A stretch of DNA of 64,000 nt from positions 124,001 through 188,000 of the forward strand of contig NZ_CANLYI010000005.1 in NCBI RefSeq assembly GCF_947495255.1, given 5' to 3'. The notes beneath the pieces were generated by a model. It saw only the letters and a list, made by a program, of their open reading frames with translations, ran no database searches and was not told where the DNA came from. A program made the translations under genes and the position numbers. Position 1 is the stretch's first letter; each line of letters opens with the position of its first letter. This stretch comes from an uncultured Winogradskyella sp. Lineage in GTDB: Bacteria > Bacteroidota > Bacteroidia > Flavobacteriales > Flavobacteriaceae. Below, piece after piece: positions 62,026 to 64,000 of this stretch.

Positions 62026-62694
62026 ATGGCAAATTATACAAGAATAGAAGTTGCAAATGTTATGAAACAAACTGGTATGGTTCCATTGTTTTATAATGCA
62101 GATTTAGAAATAGGAAAAAAAGTAATAAAAGCGACATACGATGGTGGTGCACGTTTACTTGAATTTACAGCAAGAGGTGATTTTGCTCATGAAGTTTTTG
62201 GAGAGCTTAACAAATGGGTTCTTAAAGAATTACCTGGTATGATAATGGGTGTTGGTTCTGTAACTGATGCTGCATCTGCTTCTCGTTTTATGGCTTTAGG
62301 TGCTAACTTTATTGTAACACCCGTTTTAAGAGAAGATATTGCAATAGTTTGTAACAGACGTAAAGTAGCATGGTCTCCAGGATGTGGTTCTTTAACAGAA
62401 ATCTGTAGAGCCGAAGAGTTAGGTTGTGAAGTTGTAAAACTTTTTCCAGGTGGTATTTATGGTCCTGATTTTGTTAAGGCAATAAAAGGCCCTCAACCTT
62501 GGACAAGCGTTATGCCAACAGGTGGTGTTTCACCAACGAGAGAAAATCTAGAAGGTTGGTTTAAAGCAGGTGTAACTTGCGTAGGTATGGGGTCTAAACT
62601 GATAGCTAAAGGTGCTGATGGTACTTATGATTTAGCAAAAATTGAATCTGATACAAGAAATGCATTAAGTATAATAAGTGATTTAAAATCGTAA
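62026..62694 (+). CDS. eda: KDPG/KHG aldolase
   Basis: This 222-residue class I aldolase cleaves KDPG to pyruvate and glyceraldehyde-3-phosphate. Glu46 in LLEFTARG, the GVGSVTDAASA segment, and the Schiff-base Lys138 in VVKLFPGG are the family catalytic features; MPTGGVSPTRENLEGWFKAG forms the phosphate site. It is 16 bases after the phosphofructokinase gene and 4 bases before the short LacI-like gene. Confidence 0.95.
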   Translation: MANYTRIEVANVMKQTGMVPLFYNADLEIGKKVIKATYDGGARLLEFTARGDFAHEVFGELNKWVLKELPGMIMGVGSVTDAASASRFMALGANFIVTPVLREDIAIVCNRRKVAWSPGCGSLTEICRAEELGCEVVKLFPGGIYGPDFVKAIKGPQPWTSVMPTGGVSPTRENLEGWFKAGVTCVGMGSKLIAKGADGTYDLAKIESDTRNALSIISDLKS

Positions 62695-62697
62695 TAA

Positions 62698-63213
62698 TTG
62701 AAATCGACAGCTGTAACTATAAAAGAAATTTCATCTTTATCCGGATATTCAATATCTACGGTATCTAAGGCTTTAAATAATAAGCTTGAGATAAGTAAGG
62801 CTACGCGAGAAACAATTAAAACTATAGCAAAGCAGCATAATTATGTTCCTAATAATTATGCTGTTTCACTTAGAATGCAAAAAACGGGTTCTATTGCTGT
62901 TATTTTACCAGAAGTTACACAAGCTCGTTATGGGCACTCACTTTGCCATTTGCAAAAGTCTGCTGAAATCTTAGGTTATAGAATTCTATTTTATCAGTCA
63001 TTTAACTGTAATACAAAAGAGTTAAATTATATTAAGAGTCTCAGTGATGGCTCTATTGATGGGATTATTGTTATTTCATCTAATAACAAATCAAAATCAC
63101 AATTCGAGAATAATTCATTTCCTATAGAGTTTCTTTATTTAACGGCAGATTCCTCACTCGATGAAATAAAGCAACAATCCTATAAAAGTTTAACTAACGT
63201 TTTAAAAGGGTAA
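62698..63213 (+). CDS. Short LacI-like regulator lacking most of the ligand domain
   Basis: This 171-residue protein starts at TTG (no earlier ATG) with a good LacI HTH and hinge (TIKEISSLSGYSISTVSKALNNKLEISKATRETIKTIAKQHNYVPNNYAVSLR, 7-60), then about half of the ligand-binding fold (TGSIAVILPEVTQARYGHSL to DGSIDGIIVISS), ending in a charged helix. LacI proteins are normally about 340 residues. No continuation is visible in other frames downstream, so it is a natural short form or an old truncation, not a recent frameshift. It could act as a modulator of the full LacI. Confidence 0.72.
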   Translation: MKSTAVTIKEISSLSGYSISTVSKALNNKLEISKATRETIKTIAKQHNYVPNNYAVSLRMQKTGSIAVILPEVTQARYGHSLCHLQKSAEILGYRILFYQSFNCNTKELNYIKSLSDGSIDGIIVISSNNKSKSQFENNSFPIEFLYLTADSSLDEIKQQSYKSLTNVLKG

Positions 63214-63218
63214 AGTCT

Positions 63219-64000
63219 CTATTCTATTATAAATTTAAAAACCTTACTTTTTTGTTTCACATTTATTATGGAAATAAAATACAAGCTCGGTTCTAGATTA
63301 GAAACATCTATTTTATTCTAAGAAGGTTGATTTATTAATTTAATTATTATACCTGTACTATTATATATTTTAATACTTTCAAGATTGTTTAATTCTAAAT
63401 TTTTGAAGGAAATAATATCTTTTACAGGATTTTGAATTAAGCTAATTTCTTCCGTTTGTTCTTCAAAATCAAAATTAGATAACAAATCTATTTCTTCAAT
63501 ACTAAAATCGTTAAATAGAATATTTTCATCTCTTAGATTACTTACGTTATTTAGACTTCGGTATATTCCCTATTTTGGTCTAGCTATAGTTGCTCCATCT
63601 TGCCAAGTATCCATGTTTTCATTATTATAACTTAATATTGTTGTATTGTCAGATATGCTTTTTACCTCAATAGAATAACTGCCGTTATTACCAAAACTAA
63701 TTAACTCTGTTACTTGTAGCCATTGACCTTTAAAAAGAGATAAATCTGCTGTTTCAATAGTGCTTTGACTATCGGTTGGAGAATATCTTAACTCCATTCG
63801 GTCAGGAGTTGCTTTTCTGGCAGTAAGAGTTATTAGAGGTATTGATGCATAAGGACCACTGACTGATTTTATTTGGTACAGATGTGTGAAACTTGTTGAG
63901 GGCTGAAAATTAATGTCTAATTTAAATTTCCATTTGTACTCAACAGTTTCTCCTTCTATAGCCTTTAAATTATCTGGAGACGAATTATAAGTTTTAATTT
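63219..64000 (-). pseudogene. Heparin-lyase-I-like polysaccharide lyase with T9SS tail, broken by two TAG codons (partial)
   Basis: Reading the minus strand from the window edge, one frame gives a lyase jelly-roll (VEYKWKFKLDINFQ..FTHLYQIK..LFKGQWLQVTE) up to WQDGATIARPK, then TAG at 63570-63572. The same frame continues GIYRSLNNVSNLRDENILFNDF, so the stop replaces the Trp of the usual RPKWGIYR motif. It then enters a type IX sorting domain (NPVKDIISFKN..SIKIYNSTG), is cut again by TAG at 63318-63320, and finishes KIDVSNLEPSLYFISI..SKVFKFIIE before a final TAG at 63219. The N-terminus is outside the window. Convergent with the short LacI gene, 5 bases apart. Confidence 0.85.

Noticed and set aside
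62698-63213. Recent frameshift of a full-length LacI gene
   Set aside because: No continuation of the LacI ligand domain is seen in any plus-strand frame after 63213; the convergent pseudogene starts 5 bases on.
63219-63797. TAG read-through or amber recoding in the right-edge lyase gene
   Set aside because: TAG is an ordinary stop in this window (for example the TerB-like gene at 8378, the CarboxypepD_reg gene at 14178 and the second SusD at 53687), and there is no sign of a suppressor tRNA or recoding signal. Decay is the simpler reading.
1-64000. CRISPR arrays, insertion sequences, prophage or integrase genes
   Set aside because: No regularly spaced direct repeats, transposase motifs, terminal inverted repeats or phage genes were found. 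The alginate locus is next to a tRNA-Leu, but no integrase or repeat of the tRNA 3' end was seen.

Overview
The window looks like chromosome of a marine flavobacterium (Bacteroidota, Flavobacteriaceae). It is AT-rich and uses the Bacteroidota promoter type (TTTG, about 19-21 bases, TAnnTTTG). Secreted proteins carry short lipoprotein signals with Asp/Glu/Ser-rich residues after the Cys, a decayed gene keeps a type IX secretion tail, and there are SusC/SusD pairs. I cannot name a genus from sequence alone.

Bases 1-29.5 kb are mostly housekeeping, largely on the minus strand: partial gpsA, a HAD protein, a TlpA-like thioredoxin, an EamA exporter, mfd, a TerB-like protein, fbp, a plus-strand run (GNAT, aspartate kinase, an OlsF-like acyltransferase fusion, a CarboxypepD_reg protein), an LEA-like/Tic20-like pair, a TSUP exporter, a VOC protein, a DUF1801 protein, a hydroxyacid dehydrogenase, mgtE, rsmA, DUF4286, a TPR lipoprotein-like protein, serS, an HTTM protein, ribF, pth, rplY and prs. 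A tRNA-Leu(CAA) with a terminator closes this part.

Bases 29.7-63.2 kb are an alginate utilisation locus of about 33 kb. In order: a sugar-porter MFS gene; operon A (PL7, PL6, PL7, a gluconokinase/6-phosphogluconate dehydrogenase fusion, an Nramp-like transporter); operon B (PL6, PL17, KdgF); operon C (SusC/SusD); operon D (SusC/SusD, PKD lipoprotein, PL7); then a GntR/FCD regulator, a hexuronate-type MFS transporter and an SDR reductase; a divergent LacI gene; and kdgK, a phosphofructokinase with pyrophosphate-type residues, KDPG aldolase and a short LacI-like gene. The implied route: surface PL7/PL6 lyases cut alginate, SusCD imports oligomers, PL17 makes monomers, KdgF opens them to DEH, MFS imports DEH, SDR reduces it to KDG, KdgK and Eda give pyruvate plus glyceraldehyde-3-phosphate, and the phosphofructokinase can feed triose into hexose phosphate or the reverse.

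The regulatory layout is readable. Operons A-D each start with tandem 12-bp palindromes TTGGTNNACCAA at an exact 13-bp pitch that overlap the -7 box; this is the UxuR/ExuR-type site of GntR/FCD regulators. The kdgK/lacI interval instead has two longer palindromes centred on TTAATCGATTAA, one lying over the lacI -7 box. The right edge (63.2-64.0 kb, minus) is a heparin-lyase-I-like, T9SS-tailed polysaccharide lyase gene broken by two in-frame TAG codons.
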